A stretch of DNA of 64,000 nucleotides, taken from Forficula auricularia (taxonomy: Eukaryota; Arthropoda; Insecta; Dermaptera; Forficulidae). The DNA is taken from NCBI GenBank assembly GCA_024734495.1, contig JALMQS010000187.1, positions 18,739,086-18,803,085 on the forward strand, read 5' to 3'. The notes under the pieces were generated by a model. It made no database searches. It was not told the origin of the DNA and saw only the letters and a list, made by a program, of their open reading frames with translations. Positions 1-10,609 of this stretch are shown here, piece after piece; positions within the stretch are counted from its first letter, which is position 1, and each line of letters opens with the position of its first letter. Both the position numbers and the translations under genes were made by a program.

Positions 1-98
1 TTTCAGAAAAAATTCCAGTACTTCCAAATGTTTCGAAGTACTTCCAAATATTTCCAAGTAATTCCAAATGTTTCCAAATATTTCCAAATATTTCCATG

Positions 99-240
99 AA
101 ATCCAAGTAGAAGGAGACAATAAAATATTGTGTCTTCTGCTGAAAAAATAAATTTTTCAAGCAGAAGATACACTCTTTTATTGTCTCCTTTCAATTCTTA
201 AAAATTCTGCTGCTCTCGGCAATAAGAAACTTTCAATTTA
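99..240. mobile_element. Family I foldback, short copy
   Basis: The left half reads AGAAGGAGACAATAAAA...GTGTCTTCTGCTG and the right half is its near reverse complement, ending ...TTTTATTGTCTCCTTTCAA. A tail containing CTGCTCTCGGCAATAAGAAA follows. These terminal sequences recur at 395-577, 1951-2400, 36917-37130, 37450-37605, 47432-47560 and 51635-51885, which defines family I. This copy lacks the central hammerhead-like segment and is reduced to its terminal arms. Confidence 0.75.
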
Positions 241-394
241 AATTCCAAAAATTTCCAAGTAATTCCAAATATTTCCAAGTATTTCCAAATATTTCCAAGT
301 AATTCCAAATATTTCCAAGTACTTCTAAATATTTCCAAGTAATTCCAAATATTTCCAAGTAATTCCAAATGTTTCCAAATATTTCCATGAAATT

Positions 395-577
395 CTAAGT
401 AGAAGGAGACAATAAAAGACTGTCTTCTGCTGAAAAAATAATTTTTTAATTTATTTATAACGAAATATTCGTTATAAATAAATTTAAAATTTATTTTTCC
501 AACAGAAGATACAGTCTTTTATTGTCTCGTTCAATTTATAAAAATTCTGCTACTCTCGGCAATAAGAAACTGTCAAT
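395..577. mobile_element. Family I foldback, short copy with expanded palindrome
   Basis: It has the same terminal arms as the copy at 99-240 (GGAGACAATAAAAG, TCTTCTGCTG), followed by an inner inverted repeat around AATTTATTTATAACGAA, and ends with CTGCTACTCTCGGCAATAAG. It sits between two blocks of the TTCCAA array, so it inserted into that array or was amplified with it. No coding potential. Confidence 0.75.
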
Positions 578-619
578 TTAAATTCCAAGTAATTCCAAAT
601 ATTTCCATGAAATTCCAAG

Positions 620-870
620 TAGAAGGAGACAATAAAAGACTGTGTCTTCTGCTGAAAAAATAAATTTTTCCAGCAGAATAAATTAAATATTGTGTCTTTT
701 ATTTAATGTAAATAATGTTATTTATTTGAGGCTATAGTTTTGAAGACCTTGTCCTCATCTTCAGTCTGATATAAATATATTATAATACTAATTTCACACG
801 AATATTTATTTATATTAGATAGAATAATGAGACAAGGTCTTCTAACTATATTCTCATATAAATTAAAATG
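620..870 (-). mobile_element. Family I foldback with degenerate hammerhead-like motif
   Basis: The left arm carries GGAGACAATAAAAGACTG and the interior, read on the minus strand at 731-766, gives ACTGAAGATGAGGACAAGG and then AAAACTATAGCC. That is the family core with CTGATGA changed to CTGAAGA and GAAA changed to AAAA. An inverted partner without an intact core lies at 820-850 (GACAAGGTCTTC). Both core changes hit positions needed for a hammerhead, so this copy should be inactive. Confidence 0.6.
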
Positions 871-1950
871 TTTGCCATATATTAAACAATAGACACAATT
901 TTAACTTATTTGTTGTTATTAATAAAAACAAACTCAACTACACTATAAAATGCGATACTATTTTTTATTAATAAATTCATGAATTCCTCCCCTTATTACA
1001 AGAAGAATAGGAAGAAAAAATAAAAATATTTTGGTTTTGGTTCCTCATGCGAGGTCACGATTCGGACCACACGGAATTCAGTAAAACTATGTATATTAAT
1101 AATCATTGGTATAAATCTTTTTTTTTATTAGAAAACTGTATATTCAAATTTTGTCTTTTTCATTCCTTGAATAGAATAAAACATAAGCATGTACTGATTT
1201 AAATACTTCAAAATAAATTAAAAGTCTCGGGTATCATGTGCTCTATTTAACGAAAACATCAAAATGTAAACGAATGCACGTATATACGTATATATTCTAT
1301 TTGTAAAGTTATTTATGGAAATCCAAAGTAATTAATTAATTAATGTGAACAATTATTATTAATAATAATCGTTTTGACTCATTAGTAAAACGGTATGGTC
1401 CTTTTTTAAGGGGTTAAAATACTTTAGCAAGGATCCTAGTGTCTTTTTCCCAACAGTTTTTATCACTTACTTCCAAAATACTTGAGATCATAGATTACTA
1501 CTTATTTTTCATTGATAAAGATATGGTAAAGGAATTTATGGAATTTTGCATATTTTCATGTTAAGCCATTTTAAACGTCAACATGAACAAAAATCTCCTA
1601 TAAATATGGTAAATGGTCACTTTGAGACAATGACGTCATTATTTTAAAAATTTTAAATTTGTTGTATTTTGTTGTATTTGTTGTATTATGAGTTTACAAA
1701 GGTATCTCCCACCTTATGATAAAATTTTACATTTTTATTTTTGAACCCATGTAAAATTTGACCCTATCCAAAATTATAATTTTTTGACTTTGGGGAAATA
1801 AATATATAAAACTTCTAAATTTTAAATTTGTATCTTATTTTGTTTACAATTGTCTCTCTACAGACAAAAAGAGGACAAATACTAATACTGACCAGTTTTA
1901 CTTTTTAAACTGAGCCCAAAAATCTTACCCCGAACAAAATTGTAATTTAA

Positions 1951-2400
1951 ATGAGACAATAGAAGAGTGTGTCTTCTGCTGGAAAAATAAATTTTTCAAT
2001 TTATTTATAACGAGACTATAGTTTCGAGGGCTTTGTCCTCTTCATCAGTCTATTACAATTGATTCAGGGTCTGGAAAAAAAATTAAGTGGGAGATAAATT
2101 TAACGTAATTTATCGCACGGAGAATTTACCACAGCCCTTAAAAAACTTGGTAAATTGGATTGAATCTAACTTTCTGAGATTTGGCTTGTGATCCCGGCTT
2201 CTTTCCTTCTACTCTGTTCTTTTCACGATGGAGGGGCCATCCCATACAGGTCTTAAGGGATGCACCTTCTGGTGTATCTCCTTCTCACATCAATATCATT
2301 AAAAAAAAAAAAAAAAAGAAGAAGAAGACACACTCATTTATTGTTTCCTTTAATTTATAAAAATTCTGTTACTCTCGGCAAAAAGAAACTTTCAATTTAA
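1951..2400 (-). mobile_element. Family I foldback carrying a well-preserved hammerhead-like motif
   Basis: Starts GAGACAATAGAAGAGTGTG and ends ...CTCTCGGCAAAAAGAAACTTT, the two family I termini in inverted orientation. On the minus strand 2050-2012 reads ACTGATGA, a stem of GAGGAC against GCCCTC around an AAA loop, then GAAA and the palindrome ACTATAGT followed by C. This matches the core C3-A9 / G12-A14 layout of a hammerhead, with one extra A before stem II. The right arm is displaced by a sequence ending in an A17 run (about 2060-2316), listed separately. Confidence 0.7.
2060..2316 (+). mobile_element. Poly(A)-ended insertion, possible retroposed sequence
   Basis: About 250 bp less AT-rich than its surroundings sits inside the family I element and ends in ATCATT plus 17 A. 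The family I copies at 36917 and 51635 lack it at this position, so it is a later insertion. A 3' poly(A) suits a SINE, LINE end or processed transcript. I cannot recognise a source gene, see no tRNA-like boxes and see no clear target-site duplication. Confidence 0.4.
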
Positions 2401-4124
2401 AATTGTAATTTTTTGTGGTGTTTATCACAACTATTGAGAGGACTATACTAATTTCATAGAATTTTGTTATTCATTTCACTTTCCCGATTTTATTTCTCCC
2501 TTACCTAATATTTTCCAATTATATGCTGCACTGACAGCTATAAAAATGAATTTTTTATAAAAAAAAACCTTGGTTAAATGTTTGTTTCCATGGTGAAAAT
2601 AAATAAAAATATTACCGAGTAACAATATATAGATTTTTTTAAGGTTTAAATAAGATTATGAATTTTTTAAATTCATTATATTTATAAATAGATTAAACTT
2701 ATTTTAATCAAAAAGAAAAAGTACCTGAAGGTCTCTTTTTGTATTTAAATTGACTAGAAACCGGCGACTCTGAAATTTTTATGACTTGACTAGTAAAACT
2801 TTATCGAACCTTGCTGCTACTTTACTTGGCTACAGCTCATAAGTTTTGAGATCGTCGACCTTCACGATGACCTTTCCAAAAATTAGTTTCCTCGTCGGAT
2901 GTCTTTGATATCCTTCCTCGTTTCAAAAGAATGGGAAAAGAATCCCACCCCTTGACTGCCCTATCCACAGGCTATTTATTATCCTGATTGATTTTTTTCC
3001 AAAAAGTAAAAATATTCAACGATCGTTTCTTGAAATATTTTCCAATCGATTAGTATTAATTTCCATGAATGACAAATTCAAATGGAATACGTCAAATTAT
3101 AGAGGAAAGCTATTGTTTGAAAAAAAAAATCTAGTAGAATTGGATGACATAATAAATATACCAAAATAAAGTTCAACGACTTTTTAATTCTAATTCAAAT
3201 GTTGAAAATGATTGCAACCATTTCTCAGAATTAATACTACTGTACTGCCCTTATTATGCGCTGCTTTATTAGTCCGACAATAACAAGTGGCAGATTGGAT
3301 GTATTCAAAACCCGAGGAGTCTTTTATTTTAGGGTCCTTCTTTCCAAAATGTTGAAAATAAACGTCTGATAAATTAAAGTAAAATTTTTCACCCTTTTAG
3401 ACTAGCTAAATTTGCAAGTAGTAACGTTATTTGCAGATTTTATTTTTATTTTACACTCCCTTAGATGTTTTCCTAAAATGTCATTTTTATTGGGAACCCT
3501 GGTAGGGGTGTGACTTGATTTTTGTCCTACGGTGGCTAGTTTCAATTTAGACCACCAGATAGCGTATCGGAATTCTCAGTTTCCTAATAGGGAAAGCAAG
3601 TCTGAAAATAAAAAAACAAATCAGTAAATTGGGGGTTACTTTTACTTACTAAGTAATTTCTTCCCCATTGTAGCTTTTCTAAATTTAAATAGAAATCTGA
3701 ATTTTTGTATAATACTCTTTTAATTTGGGCTTTCCGAAGAAAAAATTCAAACTCCCGTGAATTTAGACATTCATTTTTAATTAACATGGCTAATATACCG
3801 GGAGATCTATAATTTTGGAAAAAATCACCTTTATTTTTGGAAGTATATGACCTTAAATTAACGAATAATTTCCTTTCACAATGATGAAATTTCAGTCGTG
3901 TTTAGTTTGAGATTTAAAAAGTTTTGAACCTCCTTTAATATAAAACAAATCAACAAATATTTCAGAGCACTTATGAATTATAAGACTCCTTTGTAGAAAA
4001 TTTCTGCTATTATGGATTTCTGGTCTTTAAATTTTGAATTTTCGGATCTCTTTGTTGGGTCTTAGCTACCTGCTCCTGCCAGGAAAAATTAATTATACTT
4101 TAATTAAAGAATTATTATATATTT
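2400..4124. other. AT-rich stretch, nothing recognised
   Basis: No open frame above about 70 codons, no terminal inverted repeats and no tandem structure that I can see. The 67-codon frame at 3584-3787 (minus) has low-complexity composition and no motif. It could be intron or intergenic DNA. Confidence 0.5.
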
Positions 4125-4132
4125 GCTAGATC

Positions 4133-4489
4133 AGGGGTCGCCAAACTTGTTTGACCGTCGACCCTTTCAAGAGTTTCTTGACTTTTTATCGATCCCTCTC
4201 TGTTTTAATATTACGCAACTATAATAGGACAAGCAAAAAGACGATTATACTTTTGCAGTTTTGTATGGATAATATAGTATATATTGGCTTAACCTCAAAA
4301 GGGTACGTATTTGTTCTTGAAAATTTAAAATATATAATTTTATTTAGATAACATATTTGTTCAGTAGAGTATTACGAAATATTAAACCTACAATGATGTC
4401 TGATTGTTTTCTAACAACCCCCAATCAACCCCTTAACAATGATATACGACCTTTTGGGGGTGAATATCGAGCACTTTGGCGACTACTCA
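4133..4489. mobile_element. Non-autonomous hAT-type element with exact 8-bp duplication
   Basis: The element begins AGGGGTCGCCAAACTTG and ends GCACTTTGGCGACTACTCA, imperfect inverted ends of the 'CAGGGGT...CCAAACT' type common in hAT transposons. It is flanked by GCTAGATC at 4125-4132 and again at 4490-4497. An 8-bp duplication is the hallmark of hAT integration. The 357-bp body has no transposase, so it would depend on one in trans. The 66-codon frame inside is not meaningful. Confidence 0.8.
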
Positions 4490-5340
4490 GCTAGATCATG
4501 TCTATGTATGGGCAATCTCTTACATATAAGACCTAGAGGTCGGCCGATGGAAAATTGTGGTCTTAGGTGGTCTTGGATTTAAAAGACCTCAAATCACAAT
4601 TATAGTAGATATATCTTAAAGCTCCATAATTAACTAGACTGTATGCTTTCAACATAACTAGGATCTAAATGGCTTTAGTCAACATCCAACAATAGTGGTG
4701 CTCATTCAAAAACTAACCGCATTACATGTTGCTTAACTTCCTAGGTCTAATGTATTCGGGTGCTTTCAACATTGCAAGGCCGTTTGCATAAATAAATAAA
4801 ATGATATCCAAGCGATTATCAAGTGTGTTGAGTTTATTGACTTTTCAAAGCCTTCTATTTTGAAATAAAAAAAATTCTTTCTACATACATTTAAATATTT
4901 TAATGTATTTATATAAATGTACTAGTCCAATAACTTAGTATTTTTATTGACAAGAGAAAATGAAATGAGATATTCAAGAACGATAGTACGTGCTATTATT
5001 TTATTAAAAATTCAAATTTTAGTAAAATCAATAAAACCTATCTTCATTGAAAATTAAAAAGGAAATAGTATGTAGATTGTAGATATATTAATAATTCGGT
5101 TAGCAATGGTAATGTGGAAAATATTTTTTTTGAAATGGGGACCACGTCAAAACACAAGTGCTGACCACCTAACACTTGTTCTCTTCGAAACATATAATTT
5201 TTAAAAATTAATTCCATCTCGGATCTAATAGATCAGCAGTCAATAACCATTTAGATATTGCGAACCAAAAAATTCGCAATTTAAAATTTCGCAAACCACT
5301 AACATAATTTTAAAAGGTACGAATTAGTTACAAACACAAA

Positions 5341-5605
5341 AAGTTGTCATCTATTAGATCCGAGATAGAATGAATTATTTTTAATTATATGTCAGAAGGG
5401 TTAATTTTACATCCTCGGGAATTGAACCCAAGTGCCAAAGATAGCAATCCGGGCCATTTGGCTAATCTGTGATTTCAACACCTCAGATATTAAATATTTC
5501 ACGCAAAGATTTAAATCTTCGATGGCGTAAAAACAACCCTTCTAACATATAATTAAAAAATAATCTATTCCATCTCGGATCTAATAGGTGACAACTTATT
5601 ATTTT
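5341..5605 (-). mobile_element. tRNA-like segment inside an inverted repeat (possible SINE)
   Basis: On the minus strand the segment 5402-5470 reads TTAGCCAAATGG (A-box-like) and then GGGTTCAATTCCC (B-box-like), spaced as in a tRNA. It is followed downstream by a tail through 5341. That tail (ACATATAATTAAAAATAATT..., ending ATCTCGGATCTAATAG) is repeated in inverted orientation at 5537-5600, and a related piece lies at 5190-5240. It is either a SINE whose tail has been copied in opposite orientation, or a foldback holding a tRNA pseudogene in its loop. Confidence 0.55.
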
Positions 5606-5945
5606 CTTAGAAATTTAAAATCTATTTCGATCAGCAATCAAATTGAACTCGTATAAAAGATTTTACCCCTTAAAGGTAGAGGATATCTCTAATTAGACAG
5701 AAGTTAGGCAATTCAAATTTGAATAGCATTTTTAATCATATAAATGTGATTGATTTATTATAGTCATCCCAATTCTAAAAGTCTTACAAAAAATAATGCG
5801 AGATAGTAGGAATCTTGACCCTTTATTTTCATTAGAAATACAAAAATTGAACTCCTTGAAGTTAGAGGACTTAAATCTTTCTTCAAGTTTTAGGCAATGT
5901 GTGTACAGACAAAATCTGGCCAATAATTGTATATATATTTCCAAT

Positions 5946-6340
5946 TAATAAAAAATAAAACCGACTTCAAAAAATTAAATGCAACAAAATAAAATAATAA
6001 TAACTTAAAATAAAATAAAATACACTAAAAGGTATAAAATAATTATCTAATTTAGCTACAATTAAACGACGAAATATTAACATGAAATTACTTTTTGAAG
6101 TCGGTGCCAAACATATACATTTTATGAATCGCACTCGATGGATCTTAGTAGCGTTTGGCTTCATATAGTTTGTTTGGCACCGACTTCAAAAAGTAATTTC
6201 ATGTTAATATTTTGTCATTTAATTGTAACTAAATAAGATAATTATTTTATACCTTTTAGTGTATTTTATTTTATTTTTAAGTTATTATTATTTTATTTGT
6301 TGCATTTAATTTTTTGAAGTCGGTTTTATTTGTTTTATTA
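5946..6340. repeat. Large palindrome bounded by CCGACTTC motifs
   Basis: Arms 5946-6112 and 6172-6340 are near-perfect reverse complements around a 59-bp spacer. Each arm begins and ends with the CCGACTTCAAAAA motif, and the inner ends read GGTGCCAAAC / GTTTGGCACC. A transcript would fold into a hairpin of about 165 bp. The same CCGACTTC motif, in a longer form ending GGAGGAGGTTCTC, occurs at 6860-6897 and 7466-7495, so the palindrome belongs to that family or is built from its terminus. Confidence 0.85.
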
Positions 6341-6649
6341 AAAATTATTTTTCTTTTTTTCTTTTTAGTGATGTTATTAATAGTGACTTAAAATAATACC
6401 TTGCATGCATCTCGTAAGAGAAAGCATCGGGCGAATGAATCAGAAAATGATAATAAAATTCAATTCATAAATATAAAAATTCTCTCGAAACGTTTGCGGG
6501 TTTTAAATGAATGTTTTAAGATTGATTTTTTTATAAAAGATTTAATTTGTTATAATTTCGATTATTTGGTCATAAGAATTGGAGATTTACGTTATTTCGT
6601 CATTGATCATATCATCACAACTTGACCAAATTAATATGGTACCACCCCT

Positions 6650-6900
6650 AAGCTACCCTCTTTCCAATAAAAAAAGAATCATTAAAATCGGTCCATAAAC
6701 AAAGAAGTTATGCCTGAACAAACATATCAAAAAAGGTCCAATACCAATGAAAAAAAACTGGACCAATCGCAAGCTAGACTGAACCCAATGCAAAAAAATT
6801 ATCAAAATCGGTTCATAATTGGCGGAGATATGAGATAACATAGACACACAAAAAAAATCAGTCGAATAGAGAACCTCCTCCTTTTTTGAAGTCGGTTAAA
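6650..6900 (+). repeat. Dispersed repeat ending CTCCTCC...TTTGAAGTCGG
   Basis: Ends in GAGAACCTCCTCCTTTTTTG then AAGTCGGTTAA. Upstream it has paired versions of 'AATCGGTTCATAATTGGCGGAGATATGAG'-like text, which returns in reverse orientation at 7500-7600. From memory, this terminus is widespread in arthropod genomes at the ends of non-LTR and other elements. No reverse transcriptase is recognisable here, so I name only the repeat. Confidence 0.6.
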
Positions 6901-7465
6901 AAATAACAAGATATAAGTATGTATATTTTTTCATCACTTTTGGAATTTATATAGGGTGGCGAATCATGTATCCTTTTTTAAATAAAAAATTTATGGGAAA
7001 AATTTTAAAAATATATCTCAATAAAAAAATTCCCAACAGAGAGGGTGAGAGTGGCGAAGTATAAAAGTAAGAGCGGTTTTTAGGGTTTTATGGAAAGTTA
7101 TGAAAAAAGATTCGAGACTATTTATATGTATAGGTATATCTAAATGATGAAAGGAAGGAAATTGAGGAACTAACACAATCTTAAACAAAAAGAGGTGAAT
7201 TAATTAATTAATTTGTTTATACTGAATAAACAAATAGCAATACTTGAAAATGAACAAATTGGAATAAACTAAATAAAAAAAATCCTTGAAATGAACTTTT
7301 TATTTCCATTGAAATAAAATAAATCCACAACAGTTGCGAATGCGCTGATTCTAAAATATATTTTTGCTCTTTACACATGAGAGACCGAAATATTGAATAT
7401 ACTGGAAATTTTTATTTTTATTTATTAAGTTTAAAAACGTATGAAATAAGAAAAAATCATTTTTA

Positions 7466-7610
7466 ACCGACTTCAAAAAAGGAGGAGGTTCTCTGTTCAA
7501 CTGAATTTTTTTTTTTTTTTTTTTGTCTATGTTACCTCATATCTCCGCAAACTGTCAACCGATTTTCATGGGGGTTTTTTGCATTGGGTTCAGTCTAGCA
7601 AATGAGCACT
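7466..7610 (-). repeat. Inverted copy of the AAGTCGG-ended repeat
   Basis: Reads AACCGACTTCAAAAAAGG then AGGAGGTTCTC, followed by a T18 run, CTCATATCTCCGCAAACTG and GCATTGGGTTCAGTCTAGC. This is the reverse complement of 6770-6900. The two copies thus face each other about 570 bp apart. Confidence 0.6.
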
Positions 7611-7822
7611 TCTTCTCTCTCTCTCTATAAATTTGTCTATAATCAATTATCTCGAAAACGGCTCGTACGATTTCAATGAAAATCGCGGATTAAGAGGTTT
7701 TTATGTTGAGGGCTCAAAATTTTGACAAAAAATAAATTAAATTTGATTTAATTCTGACTGTAAATAAAAAAAACGATCTTTTTATCTGAATTTAAAATAT
7801 TAATATATCCCTTTTAATTAAG

Positions 7823-8237
7823 GGGCCGCCCACAAATTACGTAACACGAATTTCAAGATTTTTAGACCCTCCTCATGTGTCACATTCTGTCACATTTCCA
7901 TTAAGCTCCTACTGTATCGTGACATCATACTATCATTTTTATATTTAACTAGATCAGCTATCTGACCAATCAAAATCGTTCTAATGTTTAACGCTTTGCC
8001 ATTGGCTATGCACTGGCCAATCAGATCGTTTGGATCATACAAACATATATACATACTTTTCCATTTTATATATATATATATATAGATATTAATATTTGAA
8101 AATTTTGAAAAAATTTTTAATTTGACTTTTGTGATATCACAACTTTTAAGATCCCAGGGCCCCTTGTCACATTTTGTCATAAATCTGAGATGCTCCTCTA
8201 CCCCTTACTGTGTGACGTAATTTATAGTCGGTCCCAA
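7823..8237. mobile_element. TIR element (GGGGCCGCCCACAAATTACG) hosting a Helitron
   Basis: The left end is GGGGCCGCCCACAAATTACG and the right end, reversed, gives a related GGGACCGACTATAAATTACG. Internally, TGTCACATTCTGTCACAT on the left matches the inverted GTCACATTTTGTC on the right. The central portion is replaced by the short Helitron at 7949-8086. The superfamily is not determinable from this, because the target-site duplication is not clear. Confidence 0.6.
7949..8086 (-). mobile_element. Short non-autonomous Helitron
   Basis: Read on the minus strand it starts at an A|TC boundary with TCTATATATATATATA, continues AAAATGGAAAAGTATG, contains ATCTGATTGGCCAGTGC, and ends CTAG|T. Helitrons insert between A and T, begin TC and end CTRR, all of which fit. 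The same sequence in longer copies lies at 35237, 52145 and 57693. This 138-bp copy keeps only the 5' part fused to an ending; the 3' hairpin is weak. Confidence 0.7.
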
Positions 8238-8499
8238 AGCAAAAATTACCGGTCCACCAAGTACTACATTTATTGAAACTATTTTTATTATTTTCTATAA
8301 GGAAGGAAGAGCTAGTCTATGAACCTAATGACTCATTAGACATATATTTATATTCATTCTCGTTATTTTTGGTTGTCATTATGAGTTTTGAAGCCAGAAA
8401 TAGATTCACTTTCCATAGAAATCGTTGACTTGGAGGGAATGTTGTTGTTGTTATTGTTTTTTCTGTTTACACCTTTCCCATGGGCACTATTCGCATGGG

Positions 8500-8760
8500 G
8501 CCTGCAAATGTCTGTCCGTCAATCGATGAGGCAACATTTTCCTCACTGGCTGCTTGAGGGCGGTCCAACTTGATGACCTTTGGCGGCCATCGATCCAACA
8601 ACGACGAAGACACGAGACTCCAACCCCCTGAGAGCCTCTGGCGGCGCAATCGAACCAACCACCCACCCCTTGCACTTGCAGCTGACTACCAACGTCAGTC
8701 CAACCAATAGGTCATTTGGACCAACCGTCTGCTTCATTATACTATATTGTATGATAGTTA
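8500..8760. other. GC-richer segment of unknown origin
   Basis: Contains runs such as GGGCGGTCCAACTTGATGAC and CCTCTGGCGGCGCAATCG, well above the local GC level, with several overlapping open frames of about 60 codons on both strands as expected of GC-rich sequence. None shows a domain I recognise. Possibilities are a retrocopy fragment, an unclassified SINE (a B-box-like GGTTCGATTGC lies on the minus strand near 8655) or a regulatory island. Confidence 0.35.
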
Positions 8761-8859
8761 ACTAAGAAATGCTATGAGAGAGTATAAGTTGCCGATAGAA
8801 ATAGATTTAAATTTCAAAGAAATCACAAGAGGGTGTCATCTATTAGAGCGGTCGTCAAC

Positions 8860-8905
8860 CGATGGTCCGTGGACCATTGGTGGTCTGTGGCTTAATTTTA
8901 ACCCT
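8860..8905 (+). mobile_element. hAT-type terminus, partial
   Basis: GGTCGTCAACCGATGGTCCG, then TGGACCATTGGTGGTCTGTGG, resembles the start of many hAT elements ('GGTTCTCAACC ... GGTGGTCCGTGG'). Only this end is visible, and the next MITE begins shortly after. Confidence 0.4.
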
Positions 8906-8920
8906 TCTTCTTCTTCTCTA

Positions 8921-9075
8921 GAGTTAATGTCAAGTAATGATTCACTAACACAGGGTAGATGATAAATGGAGGGAATGAAGTGCCTGCATCTGATTGGCCA
9001 TCCAGTCCCTCCATTTACCATCTACCCTGTGTTAGTGGTAAAAATCATTTACTTTGCGATATACAACCGGCCCTT
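8921..9075. mobile_element. GGGCCGGTTGTA MITE, left end degenerate
   Basis: The halves around 8950-9050 are inverted: CACAGGGTAGATG...AAATGGAGGG and CCCTCCATTTACCATCTACC. The right end is CGATATACAACCGGCCCTTA. The element is homologous to the better preserved copy at 28968-29164, including the centre CATCTGATTGGCCATC. The left terminus has lost the GGGCCGG motif. Confidence 0.7.
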
Positions 9076-9174
9076 AGAGTGCCATGGCCGAAACGGGCGC
9101 CGGCCTCTATCCACATATACTTGTGCTGAGTGTGTTTAGTTGTTTTACACAGATATACGGTTCACAGAGGAACC

Positions 9175-9285
9175 TACCTAGTATTTTAAATTTTTAAATT
9201 TTAAAAGTTTCTTAAATTTTTTAAAATTTTCTTTACTTTAACCAAAAACTCACACCATTCTCCCTTAATAACAATAACTAGGATT
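9175..9285 (-). mobile_element. Family III end fragment
   Basis: Contains AACCTACCTAGTATTTTAAA and ends ACTCACACCATTCTCCCTTAA. On the minus strand this is the terminus TTAAGGGAGAATGGTG that also opens the elements at 20016, 41831 and 48243 and lies near 44420. The interior with the hammerhead-like core is absent. Confidence 0.6.
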
Positions 9286-9351
9286 GAGGTGGCTGTTAAA
9301 AACCAATCATATTGAGGGAATATACTTCAGAATAATCTTAATTATTTTTAT

Positions 9352-9525
9352 TGGGGGGTCGGGTTAGGCCAGCGGTTAGCGTACAACCCTGCTAATCAAA
9401 TGGACCCGGGATCGAATCCGGCTCGAGACAACCGGCTAAAAATCTGATCCCTACATAGAAGAACAATTTAATAATAATATGGTAAATTGGCTAATGGCTA
9501 GAATGGCTGAAAAGCCAAAAAAATA
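9352..9525 (+). mobile_element. tRNA-derived SINE, copy 1
   Basis: The head has an A-box-like GGTTAGGCCAGCGGTTAGC and a B-box GGGATCGAATCC about 40 bp downstream, the internal RNA polymerase III promoter of a tRNA. A tRNA-unrelated body follows, ending TAAATTGGCTAATGGCTAGAA and an A-rich tail. The same unit occurs at 22998, 23094, 26463 and 59418. It would be moved by a LINE, none of which is recognisable here. Confidence 0.85.
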
Positions 9526-9989
9526 CAATAAAATGATCTGTTTTCAAATGAGAAATAACATATTACTACTTGTCCGGTTAAACACCGTTTGATGCTGTTT
9601 AATTTCCAAGATCTAATCGCTTCTGGTGCTTTCAACATGCCAAAGATGTGGGCAAGAGATGAAAATAACACTACTAAAAACATCAATAGAAATAATAATA
9701 ATAATAAAAGCATAATCGCTTGCCAGATTGCTACATTTTCCAAATAGTATAATTATTCAAATGATTATTATTAATATTATCATATTTTCTCTTTGGAATA
9801 GTTTATCATTTGGACTTTCTTTTGCATCGCCAAAGGGCAGAGCATTAGGTAACCATCGTCGCCGACGGGGAACCATTTACCAAAAAAATCCCCACCTTCG
9901 TTTCCTAATCCTAATCATAGGATTTTAATGCTTGGACACATGGCATTAAAACACCCCTAATGATAGCCATTCAATTAATGTACCTATAA

Positions 9990-10180
9990 TTTCCATGCAT
10001 GTGCGAATTCTTGTATGGCTTCACGAATGATGCAGAGTTTTTGCGTCTCCGAGATCGATGTTAAGGTCACCATCTGGTCTTCAGTCGCTTAGCGTTCTCA
10101 TTGTCCAAAAATGTCATTTCTTTCGTTCATTCAATTCAATAAAAGAGAATCCTCGGCGATTCTTTCAAAGCATTTGAATT
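9990..10180. other. Apparently single-copy, less AT-rich stretch
   Basis: The sequence from about 10010 to 10120 (for example GTCTCCGAGATCGATG and CAGTCGCTTAGCGTTCTC) is not repeated elsewhere in the window and has balanced composition. No open frame and no RNA fold is evident. It could be a conserved non-coding element. Confidence 0.3.
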
Positions 10181-10441
10181 GAAATATTGATCTTTAGATG
10201 GATACTGACTAATAGAAGAAGAGATCATATTTTATTGCTCATTTGAAAACAGATTGTATTATGTGTAATTCGAAGAAATACTAATGAAAAGTATTATATT
10301 ACTTTATATTACTTGATCCATGCACACTAGACAGGTTCCCCTAAGTATGGGCTCGTCTCTCTTTCAAAGGTAGGAGTAAAATGTCTGGATTCTAATACCA
10401 ACGACAGCTTAAGACCGAAAAAATTGTATTTTTCAAAAATC

Positions 10442-10602
10442 CGAGGGGTGAACCGCGACCTAATATCGTGTACACCTACTTTCACTTCCACTTTCATTTC
10501 CAAGTAGAATGATCAATAGGGGCATTATCTAATGAATTTCAAAATAATTCCACATAATTCCAAAGACGTGTAGACATAATTCAAATCGCAGTTCAACTCT
10601 CG
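10442..10602. mobile_element. CGAGGGGTGAACC element, copy 1
   Basis: Begins CGAGGGGTGAACCGCGACC and ends AATCGCAGTTCAACTCTCG, imperfect terminal inverted repeats. It is flanked by CAAAAATC (10434-10441) and CGAAAATC (10603-10610), a 7/8 match. The interior has CTACTTTCACTTCCACTTTC and GGGGCATTATCTAATG, shared with copies at 18839 and 56297. An 8-bp duplication fits hAT-like transposases; there is no coding capacity. Confidence 0.8.
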
Positions 10603-10609
10603 CGAAAAT

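Larger units (their letters stand above)
1..620. repeat. TTCCAA tandem array, interrupted by foldback elements
   Basis: Roughly 20-bp units alternating AATTCCAAATATTTCC and AAGT run through 1-98, 241-395 and 577-620. They are broken by foldback insertions at 99-240, 395-577 and from 620. The same TTCCAA units, in reverse orientation, fill the inside of the CGAGGGGTGAACC element at 26768-26893 and of 62942-63152. The array is therefore probably the expanded interior of such an element, although no CGAGGGGTG terminus is visible here. The left side is cut by the window edge. Units differ by single bases, so the array is neither fresh nor ancient. Confidence 0.85.

Noticed and set aside
1..620. 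CRISPR-like regular repeat array
   Set aside because: Units are contiguous with no unique spacers, and the sequence is eukaryotic repeat DNA.
6401..6625. 74-codon frame with a basic N-terminus (RKRKHR)
   Set aside because: Short, AT-driven composition, no conserved motif, and adjacent to a foldback; most likely chance.
9352..9525. Functional tRNA gene in the SINE head
   Set aside because: Internal promoter boxes fit, but the cloverleaf cannot be completed and the same unit recurs with a shared body and A-rich tail.
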